Of a stretch of 64,000 nt of DNA, positions 47,716 to 58,920 are shown one piece after another. A model generated the notes under the pieces. It searched no databases. It saw nothing but the letters and a program-made list of their open reading frames with translations, and had not been told where the DNA came from. A program made the position numbers and the translations under genes. Position 1 is the stretch's first letter. Each line of letters opens with the position of its first letter. Origin of the DNA: Rhabditophanes sp. KR3021 (Eukaryota > Nematoda > Chromadorea > Rhabditida > Alloionematidae); assembly GCA_963281155.1 (NCBI GenBank), contig CAUJLY010000001.1, forward strand, positions 620,001 to 684,000, given 5' to 3'.

Positions 47716-48633
47716 ATGAATTTAGTTACTATTTTAGATATTACTCATATTGTTATATTATGCCTTTCGATTGTATTTTATTTGTTTTGCATATACTCAA
47801 TTTTTAAATCACCCAGCTTACATAATAGTTTTGGATACATCTTTTTGATATTATGTGTTGGAGCAATATTGCAATCTCTAATTTCAATAATTTACCAAAA
47901 TTTATATGATTATGTCTTTCCGAGTATAATAAGCTACAAAAATATTACAATTGCTTCTTTTGATAATTTATTGATCAAAATTATTGCTAATTGCCATTTG
48001 TTTCTTGTCATTAATCGTTTAATATCTTTATTTTTTCCTATATTCTATCATCATTGGTTTACCAAGTCGACATCATTCATATTTGCATTATTTCCTATCA
48101 TATTAGGCATCGTGTTATCATTACCAATGATCATATATGACAATTGTTATGTGTTTTACGACGGAAAGTTAAGAAGGTTTGAATATAAAAGAAATTGGTG
48201 TTCAAAAATAAATGTTTTGTGGTTGACAATAGATTACATTTATTTAATATCAATATTCAACTTTATATCAGACTGCATATTATTGTCCAAGATATACAAA
48301 AATATAAAGACAAAAAACAAAAGCCAAAACCCGAAATTTTGGACAAAAGAAAACAGATTTTCATGTCATTGTATTTGCCTAAATGTTTTGTTTCTATTCT
48401 TCAACATAACTACAAATTTAAAAATGGCTTACATAAGAACACCTAATGAAAATGCCTTAGTCACACATATTAATCAAAGCATATGTTTTATTTTACAACC
48501 TATCATTTTCATTGTATGCAATACTGACGTATTCAAGTTATTCAAACAGAAGATTTATAAAGTCCACAACAAGATATATTGTCTTACAAATAATCAGACT
48601 CGTAATAATGTCATTACTTTTCATTATAAGTAG
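47716..48633 (+). CDS. Serpentine (7TM) chemoreceptor, Srx-like
   Basis: A single exon of 305 residues with seven hydrophobic segments. The motif after TM3, FLVINRLISLFFPIFYHHWF, matches the Srx pattern NRf.aiffP..Y, and the lysine-rich third intracellular loop (YKNIKTKNKSQNPKFWTKE) is typical. TM7 ends in FIVCNTDVFKLFKQKIY. Candidate chemosensory GPCR; ligand unknown. The single-exon structure contrasts with the other receptors in the window. Confidence 0.83.
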   Translation: MNLVTILDITHIVILCLSIVFYLFCIYSIFKSPSLHNSFGYIFLILCVGAILQSLISIIYQNLYDYVFPSIISYKNITIASFDNLLIKIIANCHLFLVINRLISLFFPIFYHHWFTKSTSFIFALFPIILGIVLSLPMIIYDNCYVFYDGKLRRFEYKRNWCSKINVLWLTIDYIYLISIFNFISDCILLSKIYKNIKTKNKSQNPKFWTKENRFSCHCICLNVLFLFFNITTNLKMAYIRTPNENALVTHINQSICFILQPIIFIVCNTDVFKLFKQKIYKVHNKIYCLTNNQTRNNVITFHYK

Positions 48634-49332
48634 ATGCTTAATAAATTATTTGAACTTTTAAAAATATCACAAACTTTAATTGTTTTCGTATACAAATAGA
48701 AATTACTCCTCACAAAGACAAATCATAGTAAGTTATTTTCATTTTATCAAACTGCCTAAGTGATCTTTTTTATACTTGACACATTCATTATTGCATCCAT
48801 ACATTTTATTTATCACCAATAAAGACAAAATTACTATTATTTTATCCTGGGAATGAAAAAGCAATGGATTCTTGGACAAATCAATAACTTTACTATTAAA
48901 TCCTGTAAACCATTCTGATCATTTTGTTTTTTTCAGCTAATCGTAGTCATGAATATTGTAATATAATATTTGTATATTATTTATATCAATATGTAACATT
49001 TGCATGTTATCTATTGGTTGTCAGGTTAGCATTTTATATTTTTGCATTAAAATAAACACTTTTGCTCGTGCTGTTTTGCTAATATCTTGATACTCTTGTT
49101 AATTAAACTTTACACGACTTAATATATAAACACGTTTTTTGTAACTAAAGTATTAAAAATCAAATGTCCAATAAAGTTTATGGATAATAGAAAGCTATGT
49201 AAAAATATTCTTGAACATGGAGTTTTTGAAACCGATTGTAATATAATTGTTGATAACTATTTTATGACTTGTTGATTCACATATTTGTATTAGCTATCTT
49301 ATTAATTTAAGATTATATAATTGGAATAGCAC
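48634..49332. other. Intergenic interval
   Basis: A+T-rich; no supported feature. Confidence 0.4.
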
Positions 49333-50341
49333 TTATTGAGTAGATTTGATACCAGTGTAATACCAATAAATAAGAATTGAATTACAAACAACAGTTAAGC
49401 TCAAGATTATTAAAACACAATTCAGAAAATTATAAATAAATATACCAGTCCCTGGATATTGGGGTAATAGTAATGAAATCAAGAAAGAAAACATGGGAAT
49501 TCCTAAACAAACATAACAAATGTAATATTAATATATTTAAGTAATCTACCGTAATTAATTGCTTTATTTGATTTTGGTTGGTTTTTCATCAAAATCTTAA
49601 CATCCTTCCTTAGTAAATTGTAATTGTGAACGTAGTGAATGAAAACAGATATGACATAAACACACAAACAAATTATGCAACCAAATATTGTGGTTATTTT
49701 CGAGCCACCGACAAAGAAAATTTTAATACTTTGAGGATCTATAACTTCAGTTGCCGTATAAACGAAATATTTATAATATTGTTCTAGTTGCTCATTTTGT
49801 TCTAACTCGCAAAATAAAAACAATACGAAAACCATAACTATCCAGAATGTTGAAATTGACATCATAAATGAATCTGTTCGTGTATATGAAAAAAAAGTTT
49901 GTCTTCTTGAAATGATATTTCTATGTCCACAAATTTCAGTGATAAATGTTAAACCGATTGTAAAAAATTGAAAGATAAGAACTCCCTTAAACCTAAAAAT
50001 TATGTCTCTTTTTGTTTAACTTACTATTGTAAAATGAGTCCAAAAATTGCTGAAATTTTTAACAACTCCAGCTAGAATACCTCCCATTGAAGGAAACATT
50101 AGTCTTGGTCTTATTGTCAATCCACAATTAATTGATAACATTATATATTGAATCCTAGCCGCAATCAAATGCTTAATATAAGGAGCTAGTGATTTTTTCT
50201 TAATTTTAATAAAAATACGATTAGAAATATACTGCTGCTAAAAATACATACTTCAATAAAATCATTACCGTACAGCAATGGATCTTCAATACAGCTGAAG
50301 ATATTTATAAATATACCCTCACAATCGCTTAAATTTGGCAT
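49333..50341 (-). pseudogene. 7TM receptor with several frameshifts
   Basis: Starting at ATG 50341 (MPNLSDCEGIFINIF...) a receptor can be followed through three frames. TM1 ends in LKLRK; after a run of six A near 50200 it continues KSLAPYIKHLIAARIQYIML. A 32-nt GT-AG intron-like gap near 50000 joins out of phase to FKGVLIFQFFTIGLTFITEI. Another shift near 49507 leads to LGIPMFSFLISLLLPQYP and TM7, ending at 49333. Overall size and hydrophobic pattern are those of a complete receptor, perhaps of the Sra superfamily. Three separate shifts make it non-functional as sequenced. Confidence 0.65.
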
Positions 50342-50638
50342 CTGTAACCAAATGTAATTGTTTGATATTTTATTTTCTTTATAGAAACTTTAAAAAATTG
50401 ATGCAATTAATATATTTGTTTCCGGCATTTTAATATTTCGTAGACATATTTAATTAGATTTATACAACACAGACAAATAATAAAATATAGCATCAAATTT
50501 ATCGTAGAATACTTCCTCAAAATAACAATTACAAAATTAAAAAAAGAAAATCAGATAATTAATGATTTTCCATCTTATTATTTTGTTTTTAAATCAGAAG
50601 CAATCGGTTTAATATTTATAGATGATCTCACTCTCATA

Positions 50639-51103
50639 TTATTGGCCATCCCCATCTTGATCTTCAGATTGGCTACTGTTGTCATGTTGGTATCTTTTTA
50701 CACGATGTCTACCTTCTCCGCCATCCTCACCTCCTTCTCCATGATGATGTCCACCTTTTTTGCCATCTTTTCCACCATGATATGGTCTTTCAAAAACTCC
50801 TGAATTATTTTTGAAGCTTTCATAAGCAGTCTATAAAATAATTTATATTAATAAGAAACAATAACTTACGTGAACAATCTCACTCGGATCCTCAGCAATA
50901 ACTTCGTCAACTTGTGGAGTAAGTTCGGTTGTATTTAAGGAACAATTTTTAATTAAATGTTCGTATCCAATTATAGTTGCATTTGTTGCATTGTTCAAGA
51001 ATGATGGGAGAGGAATGTGATGGGGATGTGATTCTCCGCCATAGATTGCAAGTATAATTACAGCAACTGCTGCAATTACCAAGGTATTTGATGTTTTTGT
51101 CAT
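50639..51103 (-). CDS. Secreted His/Gly-rich protein
   Basis: Exons 51103-50870 and 50830-50639, with a 39-nt GT-AG intron in phase 0, give 141 residues. A hydrophobic signal sequence (about 8-22) is followed by a helical region (PSFLNNATNATIIGYEHLIK...) with two Asn-Ala-Thr glycosylation-like sites. A repetitive tail follows: GGKDGKKGGHHHGEGGEDGG, a possible KR cleavage site and an acidic end. The helical part faintly recalls SXP/RAL-2 proteins, but this is not secure. The His/Gly/acidic tail could bind metal ions. Role unknown. Confidence 0.7.
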
Positions 51104-51159
51104 TATTGTTAATAACTAAATAATTGTTTAAATTATATATTCGTTCACTTTTATCTTCC

Positions 51160-51167
51160 TTTTTATA
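51160..51167 (-). promoter_or_regulatory. TATA box of the His/Gly-rich gene
   Basis: TATAAAAA on the minus strand, 57 nt before the ATG. Confidence 0.4.
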
Positions 51168-51945
51168 CTCGTTTTTATGCTAATTGACGTTGAAATCTAG
51201 TATAAACGACAAAATGGTTAACAACAGATTATATCTAAATTTGGCAACAAATAGTAAATAATAGACTATTAGTCATCATTTTGTAGACCATTTGATTCGG
51301 ATCTTTTAATAATGATTAACTGATTTGTTTATAAACAGATTAGAAATGCTTTTTAATTTACATATCAGACTTGATGTCTAATAAAAACGATATGTTATCT
51401 ATTATTGCAAACATATTTTGAATCTGTTCAAGATTATAAACCACTCAATTGATCAGTCACTCCAAGACATCATTTTCATTGTATGTAAAACTTGGACGTT
51501 AAAATAATGTAAGTGATCATGAAAGAATATAAACTTTAAATCTGATTCGGATGTTATGTTGCCTTCATAAAAGATTTCACTTAATGATAAAATAAAAGTA
51601 ATATTTAACAACTCAAAAGTCAACGATTTTATTAAAAAGAAACGATAATTAAAAGTATATACTTGGTATTTTGAAAATTGCGAGGTAATTATTAAAATTT
51701 GTTTAATGATAATGAGTTAAAATATTGTGTCAGTTGGAGTGTATCTGTGGCAGAGGGAAGCCCTATGTAAAATAATAACTTTATCACATAAAATTACAAT
51801 AGAGTGAGGCAGATCAAGAATGATCAAAGTGGCCACTTGATGATTCTGAAATAAGAATTAATTTGGGACAAATGCAATAATATAAAACAATTAATAAGTG
51901 ACGACAAATAAGATGATAGAAGAGGGGTAATTGGAAAGTATCCAA
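51168..51945. other. Intergenic interval
   Basis: A+T-rich; no supported gene. Confidence 0.4.
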
Positions 51946-52097
51946 CTAAACGACGACTCTCTCCAAAATGTCGGAGTAGAGGGGACGTGTCGTTCTGGGT
52001 TGTTGTTTTCCAGAAGCAGGAGTAGAAGGGTTCGTTGGGACAGGTTTTGACCTTAATAATGAGAGATCATTTTGTAGAAGGCATTTGCATTTTGAGA
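51946..52097 (-). other. Probable cytoplasmic-tail coding sequence cut off by a frameshift
   Basis: Directly after the stop of the carboxypeptidase-like gene, another frame continues with SKCKCLLQND, then KPVPTNPSTPASGKQQPRTT and a final PLYSDILERVVV. Composition is coding-like and richer in G+C than flanking DNA. One extra T in the TTTT run before the stop would fuse it to the TM segment as a cytosolic tail. Confidence 0.5.
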
Positions 52098-53957
52098 TTA
52101 AAAGATAAGATGAAAAGTCAATAAAACGGTAAGTGAGATTGTGAAAGACCACCAGATATTAGTGGTGCCAACTCCTGAACTTTCATAACTCCATTCTGAT
52201 CCAGTATAGTTGAGAGTAGCATTGATGATATGATTGAATACAAAGTTAACTTGATCTTGATAAACAAGGAATTGCTGTTCAAAATTAGGACGATTCATAC
52301 TAGCTGGAGTCTTAAACATATGGATGGCAACTGAGAATGGAGTATTGAATTTGTGGAAGGCGAAATTAATTGCGGATCCTTCTAAACTTATCCCATTCAC
52401 TTCTTTATTGGTTCCACGCTCATAAGTGTAATTAAACTCCTTCATTAAACCTCTCCTTAATGAAATAGTTGGAAGACTAAGATGTTTTGTGGATCTGTAT
52501 TTGTTTGAACCAATCTGAGCATCAGGTAACACAATTTTGTTTCCATCTCCATGAAGGTCAATAAGAGCAAAGGGTTTTGTGTATTCTAGGTAACTAGTAA
52601 TAGCAGTAGTCTCAGCCTCCATTTTGTATTGATGTGTATGGTAGTCTGAGCATTGGTCAACAATTCTAACTTGATAATCATACACTTTAAAGTTGTTGTT
52701 CAAGTTTGAGCCCATGCAACAAGTTGGAGTCGTCCTTCTTCTATAGTCGTTGCAGTCAAGGTTTTGGGTATTCCTGATGTGTTTGCCGTGGATCATTTGC
52801 GAGTAGGTAATTCCATCTGGATTGGCGAATGGAATGAAGTGAAAGACGTAGTGTTTGAGGTATGGCTGCAGAACATGGCTGGCTTGTGGCTTTTTGTAGT
52901 CATCGCAAATGCTTTGCAACAAGTGATAATTAGTCATGAATGCACCTGCTTCGTTTCCATAAAGTCCAGACAAAATTGTAAAGTTCTTTTTTTGAACACG
53001 ACCAACTGGATTTTGTTTTCCAACAATAAAAGAATGAATAGGCTTTTTGTCAAATGAGTGGCCGATGATTTCATGTCTGATGAAAGATGGGCAATCTGTC
53101 GAAATCAAAAAGAAAAGCCTCTCCAATGTGTCGTAGTAGAATCCCTTGATCGATCTTCTTCTTTCATCTTCCTCATCTGACCAACCATAAACCTCCTGTC
53201 TTCCTTGCTTGATTTTGGTTAGCGTTACGTCTAAATCTTTAAAGGCCCTGTCAATTGCAGCATTCATTTCACTCTTCGCATTGTCTCTGAGATCGCCTCC
53301 CGTAACAATAGGAATCACTTGTGAGTCAGTCTCATTTTGGGTCCCGTTATTGGCGATAGAGGTCATTTGACGGAATTTAAAATGCGTCATATCCGGAGGA
53401 AACACAAATTGTTTATTCTTGTATTTCATCAATTCCCCGGCAGGAATGTCTGCAATAGTCATAGCTAATTTGCCATTGTGCATGATACCAGCAAAAGGAG
53501 TAGTGGTTGGAATGCTTGTTGCTTGAGTAGGGGAAGAAACATTAGGTGGAGCGGCAGTGGTCGAGGATGGAGTTGTATAGGGATCAGTTCGCGTTCTCGT
53601 CCTATCACTATCAAAGACCTCACCACTATGTTTTCCAAAGGAGTCACCAGTCGTTGTCTTTCTGATAAATTTTCCCTCATAATCTTTAGCATTGTCTTTT
53701 CCAAAGTTATCTCCCGAATTTGCTTCTGCTTCAATTTGATGAGCAACTTTGTCAAAAGGAACAGCATCGGGTTTAGGTTGAAGACCCCTACTATTGGCAT
53801 CTATATTCTGCCCTGTGATACTCTTTCTCCAGTTAGTAAATCCATTCTTATCGACTTCATTTGGATAAGTTATCGGCACAAAACCATCCACATGCATTCG
53901 CTCTGAAAAAAGCACCAATATCCAAGATGTCGTTGCAATAATTGAAGAAAGCTTCAT
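52098..53957 (-). CDS. M14 carboxypeptidase-like membrane protein, probable pseudoenzyme
   Basis: A single exon of 619 residues: signal peptide (residues 1-24), a Thr/Pro-rich linker, an M14 carboxypeptidase fold (about 250-590) and a C-terminal membrane segment. Landmarks follow the CPE/CPD order, but key residues differ. The zinc motif HGNE is YGNE (Tyr333, Glu336), the substrate Arg of LNRNF is Asn421 (LNNNF), while His469 in DLHGDG is kept. No Glu is seen at the expected general-base position before the end of the domain. It is probably not an active peptidase but a cell-surface binding or adhesion protein. Confidence 0.85.
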   Translation of the reverse strand: MKLSSIIATTSWILVLFSERMHVDGFVPITYPNEVDKNGFTNWRKSITGQNIDANSRGLQPKPDAVPFDKVAHQIEAEANSGDNFGKDNAKDYEGKFIRKTTTGDSFGKHSGEVFDSDRTRTRTDPYTTPSSTTAAPPNVSSPTQATSIPTTTPFAGIMHNGKLAMTIADIPAGELMKYKNKQFVFPPDMTHFKFRQMTSIANNGTQNETDSQVIPIVTGGDLRDNAKSEMNAAIDRAFKDLDVTLTKIKQGRQEVYGWSDEEDERRRSIKGFYYDTLERLFFLISTDCPSFIRHEIIGHSFDKKPIHSFIVGKQNPVGRVQKKNFTILSGLYGNEAGAFMTNYHLLQSICDDYKKPQASHVLQPYLKHYVFHFIPFANPDGITYSQMIHGKHIRNTQNLDCNDYRRRTTPTCCMGSNLNNNFKVYDYQVRIVDQCSDYHTHQYKMEAETTAITSYLEYTKPFALIDLHGDGNKIVLPDAQIGSNKYRSTKHLSLPTISLRRGLMKEFNYTYERGTNKEVNGISLEGSAINFAFHKFNTPFSVAIHMFKTPASMNRPNFEQQFLVYQDQVNFVFNHIINATLNYTGSEWSYESSGVGTTNIWWSFTISLTVLLTFHLIF

Positions 53958-56265
53958 TTTAATTCATTTAACAAAATTAATATGTGGTCAATCCGTTTGT
54001 TGTTGATCTTGTAGATTCACCCCGAAACTACTTTAATTATGTGTTCCCAGTATTGTGTTAATGGTAAGTTTGAAAAAGAGAATAAGTTAATAGCCAGTGC
54101 TTGAGTTAATCTGAAAAAGGCATAATTAGAAGATGGTATTGAAATGTTATCAGAATAGGGTGACTAAATTAAAGAGTCTAATTGACATCTCAATAAAAAA
54201 TATGGCAATCTAAAAATGATGCCAACTTAATGCTCATTGTAATTGTACTTTTCCATAAAAATAGTTATTTATAAAATATGGTTTGTGATAGTTCGTGAGG
54301 ATTGAACTAATGTTAACGTATACAAGGAGAAATATTACGAGAGAAAGCTTCTATTAAATACAAAAATGTAAAGATGATCAGAATGAGAAGATGCGAGAAG
54401 CAATCGAGGATGCCCTTGGTGACGCGCATCCCAAATAGGATGTAGGGAATACAATTAAAGTTGTAATCTATCCTCTGAAACTGGTCTGGGCCGATTTGAA
54501 TTTAAAAAGACCGGTCTTGGACCAATTTTGAAGACCGTTTTTCAAAAATGTCAAAAACACTATTTACTAAAATAATCTATTATATTAATTTTGGCTATAA
54601 AAATGAGAGAGAACACATAATTTAGACAACTTTTCTGTTTATTAAACGCAAATACAAGGCGTTATTTCGAAAATGAACACTCATTTTATATGGATGGTGA
54701 CATAACACTATGTATTTTTGTGCCTGAACCTTTAAGTACGAAATGATAAACAATTTTTTAGAAAACTCTTAAACACTAAGTTAGTTGTCTTCATCACGTT
54801 AAATTAAACTCTATATGTTGAAATAGCATTGTAAGAAATATACTCATCGTGATCTGTACCGTTACTATACAATTATAATTTTGCAAAAGTTATAATTCAT
54901 TATTCTTCATCATAAAACAGCTTTTTTAAAGCTTTTAGAAGATAGAGTATACAGAGAAAAGTTTCTTTTCTGGATCAAACATTTCGTTCATGTGACTGTT
55001 AAGTAATTGCACTGGAGTAAGTTGAAAAGGATCCTGAATTATATTTTTCTTTTGATTAAGTTATCGGCGACAAATTTTATTGCTAATAAACGATGCTTTT
55101 CAAGATAACGAACTAATGTACTCTTGCCAGAGAACTTAACAATTCTGCGGGTCAATCTTCAGAATTGACCTTTCTATTTCATAATATAGCCACATATCTT
55201 AATTTAACTATTCTACGCCACGTATTTTAAAAAGTAATGCAACAAATGAGCGACAAGGTGAGTAAAAAGCATGTTTGTGTTTAAAACGTGTCTTATACCT
55301 TAGAATTAGATTTTTTTAAATCAGTCCCAAAGGGTCTTGACTGGTTCCAACCTTAAATATAATGAAGGTACACTGAAAGGCATAATTTATTATCAGTATG
55401 TAAGCCACTAGTCTTGATGTCTACAATTAAATGAAATGTCTACACTCATATAAATTATAATTTAATCAGGCATAACTTATTGGCATTGTTATAATACTTT
55501 TGCAGGATATTCCTACTCATAGATAATCTTCCAACTATTCTAAGCACACTATATTCTTACGATAACACACCAAAATAATCAAAGAAACAAAGGAAATTAG
55601 GATAAAAGCAATCCCCACAACACATGCTCCTCACAAAAAATAGATATGAACTAGTTTTTGTTTTCGCTTTCTTATTTAGATGAGTCTTTGGTTTGCATGG
55701 ATATTAGATGACATCTTATTTTTCTTCTCATCCGTTTCTTAATAAGGTTCAAAGTGCATGTTACTTACATTAGAAGGAGAGTTACATTTGCAAATTGTTT
55801 AGTTATCCTTCAAAATTTGGCTATAATAAGATTGGGATTTAAAAGAGGATCAAAAAGACAATTGGTTATTCTTGATTGCTTCCAAATACGACCATTTATT
55901 ATGTACTAATTTTGGTTGTGGACAAAAGAAAACAGACGGATCAATGTTGGGGTGTTCTAAGCCCTTATACGAAAATATCAATTTACAAACTCATTTTTTT
56001 CTGAATTAATTTCTTTAAAAATTTTAATATTACAAACAAATATACACAACAAAATTTATTTGCTTCAATCTTTGTTTTTATTTGTACCTCTATTTTAATC
56101 ATTTTATCAAATATTGTACTATGTCACAAATTCAAATTAACAAATCACACACACATCTCATCCCACACCGACATTGAAAACCATTGGTACAGCAAGTCCT
56201 CACACTAGTGTTGTTTTATTTTTGATATTTAAACTTAACTTATTTCCTTTCTAGGCTACCGAAGA
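53958..56265. other. Long intergenic interval with possible transposon debris
   Basis: Mostly A+T-rich with no gene. On the minus strand near 55060-55190 a short frame reads KFSGKSTLVRYLEKHRLL, weakly like a BED zinc finger of hAT elements, followed by stops. At about 54500-54535 imperfect copies of GACCGGTC/GACCG with flanking inverted pieces occur. Neither is secure. Confidence 0.35.
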
Positions 56266-56944
56266 ATGGGTAACTTTTATCACAAGCCCCAAAAGCAAGG
56301 AGATTCTCCCTTTACAAGGTCAGGCTTGCCTCCACCACAACTTGTTAAGAAGTCGGGCTCTGATTTGCCAAACCACAAAATTCATGATCCAATGAGTTTG
56401 GAACTACATATGGCTGATGAGAGAGTTAGATCTGCTGGTTTGACACCTGCTGAAAGGGAATGGAGAAAGTAAGTCTTAATTTGGAAGCTTATTGTAAAAG
56501 TGTTTCAGGAAATGGGTTCATGATCAACATCTTCACCCAGATGAACCTATTCACGTTGAAGCCGTCACCAGGCAATTAAATCCAGTCCGTGTCTTGTACC
56601 GTCTTCCCTTAGACACTCTATATCGTCGTTTCCTTGCCCCAACGATGGGTGTGTACAATGGAACAGCCGTACGTGCCTTTGCCCCAAAATTCCTGATGGC
56701 CTTGTTGACATTAGAAGTAGCCTATTATTACTGGAAGTACGAAGCCAAAGATTGGTCCAGACTTCGTGGAATCGAGACAACAGCCATCCGTAGTCCGTTG
56801 GAAAAGAAAGTCGAAATGGAACAAAACCATCCTGGTCTTCTCGAAGCTGGGCTTTCAGATCCTGCCAAGTATAGGTACCTCTCCCCTAGTTTCGACAAAA
56901 GAACGGCTCTTCTCAATGTTCAAGAACCTACCAGACCTTGGTAA
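56266..56944 (+). CDS. NADH dehydrogenase complex I subunit NDUFB6-like
   Basis: Exons 56266-56468 and 56509-56944, with a 40-nt GT-AG intron in phase 2, give 212 residues. The core LTPAEREWRKKWVHDQHLHP and the single TM segment (APKFLMALLTLEVAYYYWKY) follow the order of NDUFB6 (TPDEK...RRRWLKDQ.LSPREP, GVY..., one TM, YY.KY). It would be an accessory subunit of the membrane arm in the mitochondrial inner membrane. Both ends are longer than in mammals. A CTAG acceptor 11 nt before the ATG suggests trans-splicing. Other small complex I subunits are an alternative. Confidence 0.72.
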
Positions 56945-57100
56945 AATACAATGTTATAGTCAATTTTTAATGGTTAGGAATAAAAGTACTCATTTTATGT
57001 TTGTGTTTATTTAAATGAAAAATATATATTTACAATTAGAATGTTTCAAAGGTAAAACAAAAGGGTTTGGATCATATTTAGAATGAAAGTGTTGGAATGG

Positions 57101-57238
57101 TTAAACAAAATGTATGGGATCATCGTCTTCATTTTTATATTTTCGATAAAGTCTGCATAAAAAGAGAATAGCAAGGATGTAAATTAATAGTGAAATAAAC
57201 TCAATTGAGTAAGCTAGAGGATTGATGGTGAATGTCAT
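57101..57238 (-). CDS. Single-pass membrane microprotein (45 residues)
   Basis: ATG 57238 to TAA 57101 encodes 45 residues: a short N-terminus, one TM segment (IEFISLLIYILAILFLCRL), then a basic cluster (YRKYK) and an acidic DDD. This positive-inside arrangement suggests a small integral membrane protein. It lies tail to tail with the complex I gene. Family not recognised; small ORFs this short can be chance, but the topology is clean. Confidence 0.45.
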   Translation of the reverse strand: MTFTINPLAYSIEFISLLIYILAILFLCRLYRKYKNEDDDPIHFV

Positions 57239-57821
57239 TCTGTTGTTGAAAACAATCTTTGAAAGTTAGTGATTGTTGGTCTTTTTGAAAAAGTTAATAA
57301 TTGTTATTCACTAGTTATTAGGTTTGTGTGGGAAGCCAATAATTATCAGGTTTGTGTGAATTGTTAATTATGCCTGAAATTAAATAGTATGTAGTACTTT
57401 TACCAATAAAGGCGTGAAAGGAAATAGAGATTTATTTATAAAAAGGTATTATTATGTGGTATGATGTGAAAATGTCGAGTATTAGAAGACAATATAAAGG
57501 ATGAATAAAAATATTTGGAGTCATCAACGTCAACATGTATTATCGTCAATTGTGCGTTTGAATAAGATGTTATATTTGTTTTACAGTTAATATAAAGCCA
57601 TCTTAGTCTCCTTAAAATGCCAAATTTGACTTAAAAAATGAGATAAAGACACAAGTTTGTTTGGTCAGTAGAGAAATAAATATGATATGTGCGTACACAT
57701 TCAAAATTCATGTTTTGAACATATTTATTTTTAAATTTGTGCACTTTAGAAAGTAGGCAGAAGCCATTGGCATGTTTATTAATATATTTTTGAAGTAAAT
57801 AAAATAATTTATTTTAATTAG
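57239..57821. other. Intergenic interval
   Basis: No supported feature; AGGTTTGTGTG occurs twice near 57320 and 57350 as a short direct repeat. Confidence 0.4.
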
Positions 57822-58920
57822 TTAACAATCGAAGATATCAAAACCAAAATAATTGTAGTGGTCATTGAGGTGCGATTTAATTTCATCGGAACTGAGTAAT
57901 CGGTTTTCGGCAATTGTTGATGTTTCATATGCTGCTTCTGGGCCCATGCCATTGTTGTACCAAACTTCGGTCCGGTGATGGTAGAAGCGAATGGGATTTC
58001 TGGGAGGTAATCTGACGATAGGGTCATATCCATTAATTATTCTGAATGAATTAGGGACTAAATTATCAAATGTCCTTGCAAATTTAATATTTCCAGTTCG
58101 AGGAGCTCCGAAGGAATATAGAGCAATCTTATGGCTGGGTACAATGTTAGTGTCAACGAGGCTAACAGCGAATAAATCAGCAATCCCACTCGCTATCGAA
58201 TGCCCAAATATTTTAACCTCATATTCTGGATACATCAAAAGCAATATTTTTAGCCTCATCTTGACTAACCTTCCTTCCCACAACTCATTAAAGGCATTAA
58301 ATATATTAGGCAACACTTGACCTCTTCCTGGCAAGCAAACTGTTTCCAAAGGTGTTAAGTGGTGCAACACAAAATCCGATTGAAAAGCCGTGACGGCCGT
58401 CTTATTAGTTCTAAATGTTAAAACGATCTGCCTTTCCGTAGGTAATAGAACTATATTAAAAAAACAACTTTCCCTCAAATTCGCCATACATCTAAAACTT
58501 CCAGATTCGGTGAGGTTAGGGTGATGAAAAAAAGATGCCAGATAATTAGTTATCTAAAAATAGGTAATTGTAATATGTACTTTCGAAACATACATCATCG
58601 TTCGATCTTTTATTAGCTGCACATAGAAAAGGCATTCCGATTGTTCGTACATATTTAGGATTGTATGCCATAAAGCTTCTCAAAAAGTCCGGGCAATTAT
58701 AATCTTCTGAAATAGTTTGGTAAAGTTGGCAAGGCTCAAGAAAAGATTGGCATTTGGTTGTTGAAAGACACCAAGTACATCGTCCTCCTAATAAATCTGT
58801 TCCATTTGCACACGAAGGGCAACTTTTTAATTGGGCACAATTTGTAGGCTGTTGTGAGGTATATTGAGTAAAATAAATTAGTACTAGTAAAATAATGGAA
58901 GGTTGTGAAGAAAAGAACAT
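57822..58920 (-). CDS. Secreted class 3 lipase, divergent
   Basis: Exons 58920-58594 and 58553-57822, with a 40-nt GT-AG intron in phase 0, give 352 residues, the same as the lipase at 39.5 kb. A signal peptide and a cysteine-rich N-terminal module (CAQLKSCPSCANGTDLLGG, RCTWC) are shared. The triad is intact in position: Ser228 in GHSIASG, Asp286 in NGYDPIVRLPPR and His341 in NDHYNYFG. The usual GHSLGG is changed to GHSIAS, removing the two glycines after the nucleophile, so rate or specificity may differ. It has fewer introns than its paralogue. Confidence 0.9.

Noticed and set aside
55060..55190. BED-finger/hAT transposase remnant
   Set aside because: Similarity is limited to about 18 residues with stops nearby; noted only in the interval description.
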